From: Caldilineae bacterium
GTDB taxonomy: Bacteria; Chloroflexota; Anaerolineae; JAAEKA01
NCBI GenBank assembly: GCA_020634555.1
Contig: JACKBK010000064.1
Location: forward strand, 1 to 12,055
DNA length: 12,055 bases
Direction of reading: 5' to 3'
Made by a program: the position numbers and the translations under genes. The notes below the pieces were generated by a model that worked only from the letters and a program-made list of their open reading frames with translations, was not told the origin of the DNA and did not search any database. Positions 1-6,063 of the stretch are shown piece after piece. Positions within the stretch are counted from its first letter, which is position 1; each line of letters begins with the position of its first letter.

Positions 1-504
1 CAGCCGGAGATTCTGGAGGCCATGGATGCGCCAATCTACGATCCGGCGTTGCTGCGCAGCCGGCTGCTGGACGAACTGTTTCCCGACCGACCCTCGCGCT
101 TGCGGCTCACGGTAGCCGAGTTGTTTGGCCGGGCAGACACGTTGATCGCGGCGCGCGACCGGCTGGCCGACGAGGCGCAGCGGATCAGTCGTCTGGCCGT
201 CACTGAGTTGATGATGACGCTGGAACTGCCTGTGAACCGGGTGTTGCGGCTTGGCAAGCCGCTGCCGGATGCGTTTCCGCCTGAACTTCAAGACATCGAC
301 AACGATGCGTTGAGGGCGTTGCTGGCGCAGGTTGCGCCGGTCGATGCGGGAGCGGTGGAGGACTGGAGCCGGCTGCCGGAGCGTATGCGTTTCATCAGCG
401 ACCTGTTCCGCACGTATCACCTGGATGCAGCGCTTTTCGATCCACCGTTCACAACCGAACAGCTAGCGATGATCAGCGAAGGGCGGCGTCCCGACGATCT
501 TTAA
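1..504 (+). CDS. C-terminal part of an unrecognised protein (5' end outside window)
   Basis: The reading frame is open from base 1 and ends at TAA (502-504), giving at least 167 residues. An in-frame ATG at 22 exists, but the codons before it are also open and no Shine-Dalgarno sequence precedes it, so the gene most likely begins upstream of the window. The visible part is rich in Leu, Arg and Asp and looks largely alpha-helical. A stretch near 'RADTLIAARDRLADEAQRI' has coiled-coil or amphipathic-helix character, and there is no membrane segment or signal peptide. I do not recognise the family and assign no function. The gene converges on the ferritin-like gene, with an inverted pair of palindromes and a terminator between them. 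Codon bias (strong G/C third positions) supports real coding. Confidence 0.7.
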   Translation, partial: QPEILEAMDAPIYDPALLRSRLLDELFPDRPSRLRLTVAELFGRADTLIAARDRLADEAQRISRLAVTELMMTLELPVNRVLRLGKPLPDAFPPELQDIDNDALRALLAQVAPVDAGAVEDWSRLPERMRFISDLFRTYHLDAALFDPPFTTEQLAMISEGRRPDDL

Positions 505-524
505 AGATGTTGCCAGAGTTGATT

Positions 525-589
525 GTCATTCCCGTGAAAGCGGGAATCTATGACTGTGAGGGGTGGATTCCCGCCTTCGCGGGAATGAC
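525..589. repeat. Inverted pair of short palindromic repeats (REP/dRS3-like)
   Basis: Two 26-nt units, at 525-550 and 564-589, lie in opposite orientation with a 13-nt spacer. They differ from each other at 3 of 26 positions. Each contains a core of the form ATTCCC-N8-GGGAAT (528-547 and 567-586), flanked by GTC on one side and T(A/G)GA-like bases on the other. A third copy is at 5909-5934. The pair sits 20 bp after the stop codon of the upstream gene, as is typical of BIME-like repeats. The core pattern is the one described for Neisseria dRS3 elements. Whether these are related or convergent cannot be settled from the window. Confidence 0.8.
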
Positions 590-641
590 GATGATTACCA
601 TGCTAAATCCATAGACATCATCACTCACAAGCGACCCACCT

Positions 642-683
642 AAAAACAAACCGCCTGACTTGCCTTGGTGGCAGGTCAGGCGG
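642..683 (-). terminator. Rho-independent terminator of the ferritin-like gene, possibly bidirectional
   Basis: A 14-bp stem with one mismatch (651-664 against 670-683) has a 5-nt loop. Read on the minus strand it is followed directly by a T-rich tract (TTTGTTTTTA, 650-641), the standard intrinsic terminator layout. It lies 28 bp past the ferritin-like stop codon. On the plus strand the stem is followed by TGTTTTCTTG, so it may also stop transcription from the convergent gene ending at 504. Confidence 0.88.
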
Positions 684-711
684 TGTTTTCTTGTCAATGA
701 AACAAAACCGG

Positions 712-1137
712 TTACACCGGCCAGTCGCGCAGCATGCGCTCGGTTTCCTCGGAATGGCCGCTCTCGTCGCGCACCATGTCCTCGAGCTGGACGACCATGC
801 CGGTGTCGCCGTACTCCTCGGCTTCAGCGGCGCGCTTGGTGTAGTCCTTGGCGGCCTGGCGCTCGGCAGCCAGTACAGCCTCCAGCATCTCGTGGTTGCT
901 GTGCGCTGCCGGCACCGGGCGCGGCTCCGTGGTCGGCTCGCCGCCCAGGGCGACGATCTTGTTGGCCAGGTATTGGGCGTGCAACTGCTCGTCAGCTACC
1001 TCGGTGAGGAAGAACTGCGCCAGTTGCGGCCGGTAGGGACCGGTCGCCTTGGCGGCATAGGTGATATATTGGATGATCGCGCCAAGCTCGCCAGCGAGAT
1101 CCTCGTTGAGGTGGTCGATCATAGTCTGTTTGTTCAT
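712..1137 (-). CDS. Ferritin-like di-iron protein (bacterioferritin-type four-helix bundle)
   Basis: The 141-residue product has the full ligand set of a bacterioferritin ferroxidase centre: E17, E50 with H53 (ExxH), E92, and E125 with H128 (ExxH). The spacing nearly matches E. coli Bfr (E18, E51, H54, E94, E127, H130). It should therefore bind a di-iron centre in a cytoplasmic four-helix bundle and oxidise or store iron, or handle peroxide. The residue where Bfr has its haem-ligand Met52 is Gln51 here, so haem binding in the Bfr manner is unlikely. At 141 residues it is shorter than Bfr (158), so a cage-forming storage role is uncertain. Two ATGs are adjacent (1140 and 1137). AAAGGAG at 1144-1150 is only 3 nt from the first but 6 nt from the second, so I chose 1137. 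It lies 86 bp downstream of the phosphoribosyltransferase gene on the same strand and ends at a strong terminator. Confidence 0.9.
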   Translation of the reverse strand: MNKQTMIDHLNEDLAGELGAIIQYITYAAKATGPYRPQLAQFFLTEVADEQLHAQYLANKIVALGGEPTTEPRPVPAAHSNHEMLEAVLAAERQAAKDYTKRAAEAEEYGDTGMVVQLEDMVRDESGHSEETERMLRDWPV

Positions 1138-1143
1138 CATAGT

Positions 1144-1150
1144 CTCCTTT
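1144..1150 (-). promoter_or_regulatory. Ribosome binding site of the ferritin-like gene
   Basis: AAAGGAG on the minus strand decides between the tandem ATGs at 1140 and 1137: the spacer is 3 nt to the first and 6 nt to the second. A small inverted repeat (GGGGAA 1152-1157 with TTCCCC 1168-1173) lies just upstream and could partly mask the site. That effect is an inference. Confidence 0.65.
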
Positions 1151-1178
1151 TGGGGAAAGCGTGATCCTTCCCCTGATG

Positions 1179-1202
1179 CGCGCTGTTGACAGGTGCAGCG
1201 CG
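1179..1202. other. GC-rich hairpin between the phosphoribosyltransferase and ferritin-like genes
   Basis: A perfect 7-bp inverted repeat (1179-1185 against 1196-1202) with a 10-nt loop lies 20 bp after the phosphoribosyltransferase stop. No T-tract follows on the minus strand, so it is not a classical terminator. It may be a partial terminator or an RNA-processing hairpin inside a two-gene transcript. I see no convincing separate promoter for the ferritin-like gene in this gap. Confidence 0.4.
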
Positions 1203-1222
1203 AAAGTCAGCTCGTTCGATGG

Positions 1223-1783
1223 TCAACCGCTCACTCCATCGACAAAAACCGGCAGATTGCCAAGTGCGATCACGTGGGACCAGTCGTTGTCGCCCTCAGT
1301 GAACACGGCCGCGACCCGCGCAACCTTTGCGTCGGCTCGTTCGATGATGGCTTGCATGCCTTCCAGTGTGCTGCCGGTGCTCACCACATCGTCAACCAGG
1401 ATTACCTGTTTTCCGATGATCAGCCGGTGGTCCTTTTCGTCCAGGAAAAGAGTCTGCGGCCGGCCGGTGGTGATTGAGACCGTCTCGCTGCGGATGACAT
1501 CGCCCATGTAGCTCTTGTAGCTCTTGCGCAATACCACGTAGGGCAGGCCCATCAGCGCGCTCATCTCGTAGATCAGCGGGATGCTTTTGGCTTCGGCGGT
1601 GACCAGCACATCGGCGTGGACATCGCGCAGCTGCTCGGCCAGCGCGGCCGCGGCTGCCTTGACGACGTAGGTGTCGCCCAGCATGTTGAAGATGGCGATG
1701 CGCACGCCAGGCGCAACTTCGAAAAGGGGAAAGTGGCGGGTCAGTCCGGCAACTTCGACGGTGTGTGTTTCGCGGTGGTGCAT
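1223..1783 (-). CDS. Adenine-type phosphoribosyltransferase (PRPP-binding, COG0503-like)
   Basis: The 186-residue type I phosphoribosyltransferase has the PRPP-binding signature VILVDDVVSTGST at residues 127-139. Two consecutive Asp residues (D131, D132) precede the phosphate-binding loop. A preceding 'VTAEAKSIPL' segment (61-70) and 'LPYVVLRKSYKSY' (80-92) match the APRT/XPRT/PurR-like branch. Such enzymes join a purine base to PRPP in nucleotide salvage. The substrate cannot be fixed from sequence: the loop reads STGST rather than the ATGGT usual in Apt, and related proteins act as regulators or xanthine enzymes. The ATG at 1783 is fixed by an in-frame TAA 9 nt upstream. No good Shine-Dalgarno precedes it, so translation is weak or uses another mode. 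A promoter lies at 1839-1866, and the ferritin-like gene follows on the same strand. Confidence 0.87.
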   Translation of the reverse strand: MHHRETHTVEVAGLTRHFPLFEVAPGVRIAIFNMLGDTYVVKAAAAALAEQLRDVHADVLVTAEAKSIPLIYEMSALMGLPYVVLRKSYKSYMGDVIRSETVSITTGRPQTLFLDEKDHRLIIGKQVILVDDVVSTGSTLEGMQAIIERADAKVARVAAVFTEGDNDWSHVIALGNLPVFVDGVSG

Positions 1784-1838
1784 AGCTGGTTACTGTTACT
1801 GGGGAAAGCGAGCAGGTTGAAAGTTATAGACATCATTA

Positions 1839-1866
1839 AGTATACACAAATTCAGCCGTCGGACAA
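1839..1866 (-). promoter_or_regulatory. Sigma-70-type promoter of the phosphoribosyltransferase gene
   Basis: On the minus strand TTGTCC (1866-1861) and TATACT (1844-1839) are separated by 16 bp, matching the consensus at 4/6 and 5/6. The predicted start near 1832 gives a leader of about 50 nt. A second possible -10 (TATAAC, 1828-1823) lies just downstream. The local sequence is A/T-rich compared with its surroundings. Confidence 0.55.
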
Positions 1867-1944
1867 CTGAAGAGGGTGTGAAATGCGCGGATTGTCTGCT
1901 CGATTGAAGGTTTTTCCTCCCGTGTGCGTTTAGACGTGGGAGAA

Positions 1945-1979
1945 GATTGCGCTGGCTGCCCGGCACGGCCAGCGCAGTC
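1945..1979. terminator. Hairpin behind the GMC/SDR operon, no T-tract
   Basis: A 12-bp stem with one G·T pair (1945-1956 against 1968-1979) and an 11-nt loop lies between the SDR stop codon (2011) and the phosphoribosyltransferase promoter. Neither strand shows a run of T directly after the stem, so if it stops transcription it does so non-canonically. It may instead be an insulating or mRNA-stabilising hairpin. Confidence 0.4.
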
Positions 1980-1992
1980 TGTGGTACCAAAC

Positions 1993-2012
1993 GAGGGGCC
2001 GGGGGCCCCCTC
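1993..2012 (-). terminator. Very GC-rich hairpin overlapping the SDR stop codon
   Basis: GAGGGGCC (1993-2000) pairs with GGCCCCCTC (2004-2012) with one bulged C and a 3-nt loop. The stem overlaps the SDR stop codon (2013-2011) and is followed on the minus strand by only a short T3 run. It is a weak candidate terminator for the GMC/SDR operon. Confidence 0.35.
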
Positions 2013-2877
2013 AACTTTCGCCAGTTGCAATCAACTCACTAATGGGCTGGACCGGATATCCAAAACGTGCAAAATCCGACGGGAAACGACGCTGGCCTTG
2101 CTGGATCAGGCCGCGTACGTTGGTGCTGCTTACCGGCAAATGCAGCAGCGGCACACTTTCTGCAACACGCAACGCGGCCAGCACTGGTTTCGCCGGCACA
2201 GGAACCAGCAGCACGCGCCTTTCACGCTGCCGGTTGATGGCCTCGACCATGGTTCGCAGCGTCACCGGCTCCGGCTGCACCAGGTTCCAGGCGCTGCCGC
2301 GCAGCCCCTCGCCGCCGGCCAGGATCGCGTCGCTCAACACAGCGCATACCGCGTCGATGCCGGCCACGTACAGCAACTGCCGGCCACCGTCCAGCATTGG
2401 CACCACCGGTGCACGCGTCGCTGAGCTGCGAATCCGGGCGTACATCCCGCCGTCGCCGATGACCACACCCAACCGGAACACAACCTCGCCCGCGTCGACG
2501 AATCGCTGCTGCAACGTCCACTTGGCGCGGCCGTAGTCCGACAACGCGTTCGGTTCCGCCGACAGGGTGCTGAGGAATATCTGCAATCCAACGCCAGCCG
2601 CCCGCGCCTCGTCCATCCAGCGCGTCGTTCCGGCCACGTTGACGCCGAAAGCATCCGCGCCGTCTGCCAGCGCTGTATGCACCACCGCGTCCACCGGCTC
2701 TGACGCCAGCGCTGGCAGCAGCGTCTCGCCCAGGCTGGCCCGGAAGACGCGGATGTAGGCCGGCGCGGCTGTGTCGCTGTGAGAAATCCCCAGAACGCGT
2801 ACACCGGCATCGGCCAGAGTCTGCGCCAGGTGGCGGGCGATGAAGCCGCCGGCACCTGTGATAAGAACGGTTGTCAT
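2011..2877 (-). CDS. NAD(P)-dependent extended SDR (epimerase/dehydratase family)
   Basis: The 288-residue product has an N-terminal Rossmann fold with TGAGGFIA (7-14), the extended-SDR form of GxxGxxG, here ending in Ala. The catalytic YxxxK is Y115/K119 in 'SDYGRAKW', preceded by an 'FLSTLSA' strand (101-107) that supplies the Ser. The C-terminal part (about 150-288) would form the substrate domain. Such enzymes epimerise, reduce or dehydrate nucleotide sugars or related alcohols in the cytoplasm. At 288 residues it is shorter than GalE (about 330), closer to small NAD-dependent epimerase/reductase paralogues. The start at 2877 overlaps the stop of the GMC oxidoreductase gene in an ATGA tetranucleotide, indicating translational coupling. 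The frame stays open far upstream (to 3669), but that part is only the shadow of the GMC gene. The exact substrate is unknown. Confidence 0.88.
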   Translation of the reverse strand: MTTVLITGAGGFIARHLAQTLADAGVRVLGISHSDTAAPAYIRVFRASLGETLLPALASEPVDAVVHTALADGADAFGVNVAGTTRWMDEARAAGVGLQIFLSTLSAEPNALSDYGRAKWTLQQRFVDAGEVVFRLGVVIGDGGMYARIRSSATRAPVVPMLDGGRQLLYVAGIDAVCAVLSDAILAGGEGLRGSAWNLVQPEPVTLRTMVEAINRQRERRVLLVPVPAKPVLAALRVAESVPLLHLPVSSTNVRGLIQQGQRRFPSDFARFGYPVQPISELIATGES

Positions 2878-4448
2878 GAGATTGCCGCCGCGGTCGCGAT
2901 GCGCATCGCGTTGGCCATCATGCCAAAGGACATGTTCTTGGCGGGTAGGGTGGGGAAGCTGGCCGAGTCGGCCACGAAGACGCGGCGCGTGCCGTGCAGC
3001 CGGCCGTCGGGATAGCACTGGTATGCGCCCGGCTGTGTGCGCATCGGCAGCGTCCCGGCGTAGTGAATGGCGTGTCCTGTCGGTGGCTGCTGGATCAGCG
3101 CTGCGTGAGACCACAATCCCAGCATCCGCAGTGCCTTGAGCAACGGCGCCAGACTGGCGCGATCCATGTCGTGAGGCGGCGCGACTATGCGCAACCGGCC
3201 ATTCGGGGATAGTGACAGCTCGGCCGGCGGCTGGGCCGACCCTGGATAGTAGAGCTGCATCATCATCATGGCCGGCAGCAGCACGCGCATGGCCGCCAGG
3301 TTGCCGCGCGCCGAAAGTGGAAAGCGCCCAAAGAACTCGGCCCGCATCGGAGCCGTCAACTCGATCAGGCTGCCTTGCAGGGTCATCCCGTGGCCGGCCG
3401 ATTGCCAGACCAGGTTCAACTGTACCAGCCCAAATGCCTGGGTGTCCAGCCGCCGCCCTACGGAGTGCGGCGCTATCAACGGAATCTGCAGGATCGGATT
3501 CTCCAGCAAGGGCAGGCGAGTGGACAGGTCGCGGCGGCTCTGCAAGGCGATGCGCGCCGTGTTGATCGCACCGGCGGCCAGCAGAAGCGTGCCGCCGGTG
3601 AACTGGACCGATTCCCCGGTCTCCACGTCGGCGGCCAGGAGGGTCAGCCCATCGTTCGTCTCGCGCCACGATTCAACCAGCACACCAGGCTGGTAATCGA
3701 TCTGGTCGCGGCTGACCAGTTTCTGCAAGGTGATGGCCGGCGTGTAGATGTAGGGCTGCGACTGCCAAAACTCCAGGTTGCTGTAGTCACACGCCGGCCG
3801 CCCATCGTATGGAACTGACAACACGCCGACCCGCGGGTAGCCCATGTTGATACCAGAGCGGCGCAGCGTGTCGCGCGTCCGCAGGTAGCGGTCGAAGGCC
3901 AAACGGGCGTTGTAGGACAGATTCAGCGGCGGCAACAGGCCAGCGGCGCTGCCGAAGAAGGGGGACAGGTCGTCATCCTGGCCGCTGATGCCGATCTCGC
4001 GCGTCAGGAGATCGAAATAGGGGTCGAGCTGTTCCAGGCTGACCGGGAAGCTGTCCAGGTCCTCTTCTACCCAGCGATACAGCCCGGCGCCCCAGGCGTT
4101 GCCCAGTCCGCCGGCTGCAAAGCTTTGCACCGCGTGGAACCGTGTCTGCTCCAGCGGAGCGAGCTGCCCGGCGTTACGGGTGACGAAGGCCATGTTGGGC
4201 GCGTTGAGCTTGGCGACGCTCTGTTCCGTATCCAGAGCTGCTCTAAGCCCGCCCAGTTCTGTGCCGATGTGCAGATCGAAGCTGTCGCGGCGGCGACGAT
4301 AGTCGTACAGGTTGCCATGCACCCGCGGCACGGCGGCTGCGTTGACAAAGCCCGCGTCCAACAGCATCGGCCTGATGCCGCGGTGCACCAGCGCCAGCGC
4401 GGCTGCCACACCGGCCGCCCCCGATCCGACGATGATGAACTCAGCCAC
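2874..4448 (-). CDS. GMC-family FAD-dependent oxidoreductase
   Basis: The 524-residue product has an N-terminal FAD-binding Rossmann motif (VGSGAAG, 7-13, then LLDAG near 29-33). The C-terminal GMC signature is FVADSASFPTLPAKN (491-505). H462 in 'HYAGT' and N505 occupy the places of the His447/Asn485 catalytic pair of cholesterol oxidase; the usual 'NP' after that Asn is 'NM' here. GMC enzymes oxidise alcohols of sugars, sterols or choline, passing electrons to O2 or another acceptor. No signal peptide or Tat motif is seen, so it should act in the cytoplasm or on the inner membrane face. The start is GTG (4448), overlapping the stop of the upstream small gene by 8 bp, and the end overlaps the SDR start by 4 bp. 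The three genes therefore form one coupled operon. The substrate is unknown; a sugar or polyprenyl-sugar is a guess from the SDR partner. Confidence 0.88.
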   Translation of the reverse strand: MAEFIIVGSGAAGVAAALALVHRGIRPMLLDAGFVNAAAVPRVHGNLYDYRRRRDSFDLHIGTELGGLRAALDTEQSVAKLNAPNMAFVTRNAGQLAPLEQTRFHAVQSFAAGGLGNAWGAGLYRWVEEDLDSFPVSLEQLDPYFDLLTREIGISGQDDDLSPFFGSAAGLLPPLNLSYNARLAFDRYLRTRDTLRRSGINMGYPRVGVLSVPYDGRPACDYSNLEFWQSQPYIYTPAITLQKLVSRDQIDYQPGVLVESWRETNDGLTLLAADVETGESVQFTGGTLLLAAGAINTARIALQSRRDLSTRLPLLENPILQIPLIAPHSVGRRLDTQAFGLVQLNLVWQSAGHGMTLQGSLIELTAPMRAEFFGRFPLSARGNLAAMRVLLPAMMMMQLYYPGSAQPPAELSLSPNGRLRIVAPPHDMDRASLAPLLKALRMLGLWSHAALIQQPPTGHAIHYAGTLPMRTQPGAYQCYPDGRLHGTRRVFVADSASFPTLPAKNMSFGMMANAMRIATAAAIS

Positions 4449-4848
4449 GACGAACGCTCCGCAATAGCCACAGCCCGTGCGCCAACTTGACCGCGGTCAG
4501 TAAGCCGTTCCAGCCCAGCACCATCACGCCCGCGACGAGGCTGGAACGATGGGTGACAAAGTAGCGCTGGTGGTCGGGCAACGTCTCGGCAAGATAGGTC
4601 ATCGCCGCGAACTTGCGCGTCAACAGCGACAGCCGGCCGGTGAGCCGGCCCGCCAGCTCAGCCGCTTCCAGGTCAGCGTTCTGGTCGATCAGGTGCGCTA
4701 CCGCCGCGAGTTCACTCGCCTCCGCCGTTCGGTCGAGCTGATGCGCCGCCTGCCGGTAGCGTCGAGCAAGGATGTCGGGGATGGTTCCACCGAACAGCGC
4801 CCGATAGATCAGCCGTGCTTCGACATCTGGGTTAGCTTGCTTCAGCAT
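4441..4848 (-). CDS. Small unknown protein with C-terminal membrane segment
   Basis: This 135-residue protein is not recognisable by family. Residues 1-95 look helical and mostly polar (many Ala, Leu, Arg, Glu), while residues 103-129 form one long hydrophobic segment flanked by Arg (R101; R130, R133, R134), a likely C-terminal membrane anchor. The start is ATG at 4848 with only a weak GAAGAAG upstream. An in-frame TAG lies about 39 nt before it, so the protein cannot extend much further. Its stop overlaps the GTG start of the GMC oxidoreductase by 8 bp, making it the first gene of a three-gene coupled operon. The context suggests a membrane tether or accessory subunit for the oxidoreductase. 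It does not resemble the Tat-exported small subunits of gluconate- or glucoside-type dehydrogenases, so this remains inference. Confidence 0.72.
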   Translation of the reverse strand: MLKQANPDVEARLIYRALFGGTIPDILARRYRQAAHQLDRTAEASELAAVAHLIDQNADLEAAELAGRLTGRLSLLTRKFAAMTYLAETLPDHQRYFVTHRSSLVAGVMVLGWNGLLTAVKLAHGLWLLRSVRRG

Positions 4849-4887
4849 GCTTCTTCGTGGCAGACGCCTAATGAGTTGGGGTGTCTA

Positions 4888-4996
4888 AATTGAGTTGGCC
4901 CGTGTTCCGTGCGGTCTCCTGACCGCTCTGGAGGTCCTCGAAGCGGTCGGGAAACCGCACGGAACGCGGGCTACATCGTCCTGAACACCCTCAATT
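4888..4996. repeat. Long imperfect palindrome between trpA and the GMC/SDR operon
   Basis: A 30-nt arm (4898-4927) matches the reverse complement of 4942-4971 at 27 of 30 positions, with a 14-nt loop that contains its own GAGG-T-CCTC dyad. Outside this core the ends AATTGAG (4888-4894) and CTCAATT (4990-4996) form a further inverted pair. The right end touches the trpA stop codon. No T-tract follows on the minus strand, so this is more like a dispersed palindromic element than a classical terminator, although the RNA would fold strongly. Confidence 0.7.
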
Positions 4997-5871
4997 CATT
5001 CGGCGGTGCTCGGATCGCTGATATCGCCCGGCTCCGCGATCGCTCGCCGCGCGGCGTCCCGCAGCGACTTGCCCAACGCGGCCACGTCCTCTGCCGGCCG
5101 CTCGCTGCTGCCGGCCAGTTTGACCAACGCGCTGCCCACGATCACGCCGTCGGCAATCTGCGCCACCTGTGCGGCTATCTCCGGTGTGCCGATGCCGAAG
5201 CCGACGGCCACGTAAGGACGTTCGCTGGCCGGCCGCTGGGCGGCAATCCGCCGCACTCGCTGGACAAAATCGCCCAGATCCGCCGGCAGGCCAGCGCGCG
5301 CGCCGGTGGTACCCGTGACGCTGACGAGATAGACGAACCCCTGGCTGCGCAGCACGCCCATCTCGATGCGATCAGCGGTGCTGGTGGGCGCCAGAAGATA
5401 GATCGGCGCGATGCCGAAACGGCCGCAAAGCGCCGCCATCTCCTCGGCTTCTGGCTCGTCCGGCGGCAGGTCGGGGACGATCAACCCATCGACGCCTGCT
5501 TCAGCGGCCGCGCGCAGGAAGCGTTCGGCGCCATATGCAAGGATCGGATTAATGTAGCCCATCAGACAAAAGGGCGGGTCAGGTAATTGGCGGCGCAAAT
5601 CAGCAACCATGTCCAGGCAGCGCGCTACCGTAATGCCGTTGTCCAGCGCCTGCTGGCCGGCTGCCTGGACGGTTGGTCCATCAGCCAGGGGATCGGAGAA
5701 AGGCAGTCCCAGCTCGAAGAGGTCGCCGCCCGCGTCCGCAAGGGCGGTGATCACTGCGGGGGATGCCTGAAGTGAGGGATGGCCCAGCATTTGGTAAGGC
5801 ATGAAAGCTGCCCGACCCTCAGCGTGAGCGCGGGCAAAGGCCGCACGGATACGGTCTGATCCAGTTGTCAT
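4996..5871 (-). CDS. trpA: Tryptophan synthase alpha chain
   Basis: The 291-residue (beta/alpha)8 protein cleaves indole-3-glycerol phosphate to indole and glyceraldehyde 3-phosphate, passing indole to TrpB in the cytoplasmic alpha2beta2 complex. The signature ELGLPFSDPLADGPTVQ spans residues 53-69 and contains the two catalytic acids, E53 and D64 (E49 and D60 in Salmonella). Later motifs LMGYINPILAYG, GLIVPDLPP, YLVSVTGTTGAR and the phosphate-binding GFGIGTP and IVGSALVK segments are all present. The frame is open to 5913, but I chose ATG at 5871: GAGGAA (5886-5881) lies 9 nt upstream, and the longer version would begin inside a palindromic repeat. It has a short C-terminal extension over the usual 265-270 residues. 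No trpB or other trp gene is adjacent, and the leader shows no run of Trp codons. Confidence 0.95.
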   Translation of the reverse strand: MTTGSDRIRAAFARAHAEGRAAFMPYQMLGHPSLQASPAVITALADAGGDLFELGLPFSDPLADGPTVQAAGQQALDNGITVARCLDMVADLRRQLPDPPFCLMGYINPILAYGAERFLRAAAEAGVDGLIVPDLPPDEPEAEEMAALCGRFGIAPIYLLAPTSTADRIEMGVLRSQGFVYLVSVTGTTGARAGLPADLGDFVQRVRRIAAQRPASERPYVAVGFGIGTPEIAAQVAQIADGVIVGSALVKLAGSSERPAEDVAALGKSLRDAARRAIAEPGDISDPSTAE

Positions 5872-5908
5872 CACGTAGTATTCCTCGACGTTTCGTAACT
5901 GTTCACCA

Positions 5909-5934
5909 GTCATTCCCGCGCAGGCGGGAATCCA
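5909..5934. repeat. Single copy of the ATTCCC-N8-GGGAAT palindrome in the trpA leader
   Basis: This is the third copy of the 26-nt unit seen at 525-589. The core is a perfect 8-bp stem (5912-5919 against 5924-5931) with a 4-nt loop. It lies 37 bp upstream of the trpA start codon, within the predicted untranslated leader, so it would be transcribed as a hairpin. It also creates a spurious in-frame ATG for trpA at 5913. Confidence 0.78.
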
Positions 5935-6015
5935 CTCTCCAAGGGCACGAGACTTCCGAGGGAGTCACGCGACGGTAAAGGCAGAGTAGATGCGATGGTT
6001 AAATGGTTACGAAGC

Positions 6016-6045
6016 ATTATACGGGAGACCGCAGTTGCCGGTCAA
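6016..6045 (-). promoter_or_regulatory. Sigma-70-type promoter of trpA
   Basis: On the minus strand TTGACC (6045-6040) and TATAAT (6021-6016) are separated by 18 bp, matching the consensus at 5/6 and 6/6. Transcription should start near 6009, giving a leader of about 138 nt before the trpA ATG at 5871. The -35 lies back to back with that of the divergent acyl-CoA ligase promoter, 15 bp apart. Confidence 0.78.
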
Positions 6046-6046
6046 A

Positions 6047-6063
6047 CAACCGATATTTCGTTG
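6047..6063. promoter_or_regulatory. Possible shared operator between divergent promoters
   Basis: A 17-bp imperfect dyad, CAAC…GTTG around an A/T-rich centre, lies between the two divergent -35 boxes and overlaps the plus-strand one. A regulator bound here would touch both promoters. No family assignment is possible. Confidence 0.3.

Noticed and set aside
525..589. CRISPR repeat units
   Set aside because: There are only two units, in opposite orientation, with a 13-nt spacer, so there is no direct-repeat array.
691..1164. Plus-strand 157-codon frame over the ferritin-like gene
   Set aside because: The minus frame has the full di-iron ligand set and a ribosome binding site; the plus frame would also run through the terminator stem.
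2878..3669. Minus-strand upstream extension of the SDR frame
   Set aside because: It overlaps the GMC oxidoreductase, has low-complexity Arg/Ala-rich translation, and the SDR start at 2877 is set by the ATGA overlap and the Rossmann motif.
4909..5586. Plus-strand 225-codon frame over trpA
   Set aside because: It lies opposite a full set of TrpA motifs and begins inside a palindromic repeat.
5872..6009. A trp leader-peptide attenuator upstream of trpA
   Set aside because: No run of Trp codons and no terminator with T-tract is seen; the hairpin there is the dispersed palindrome.
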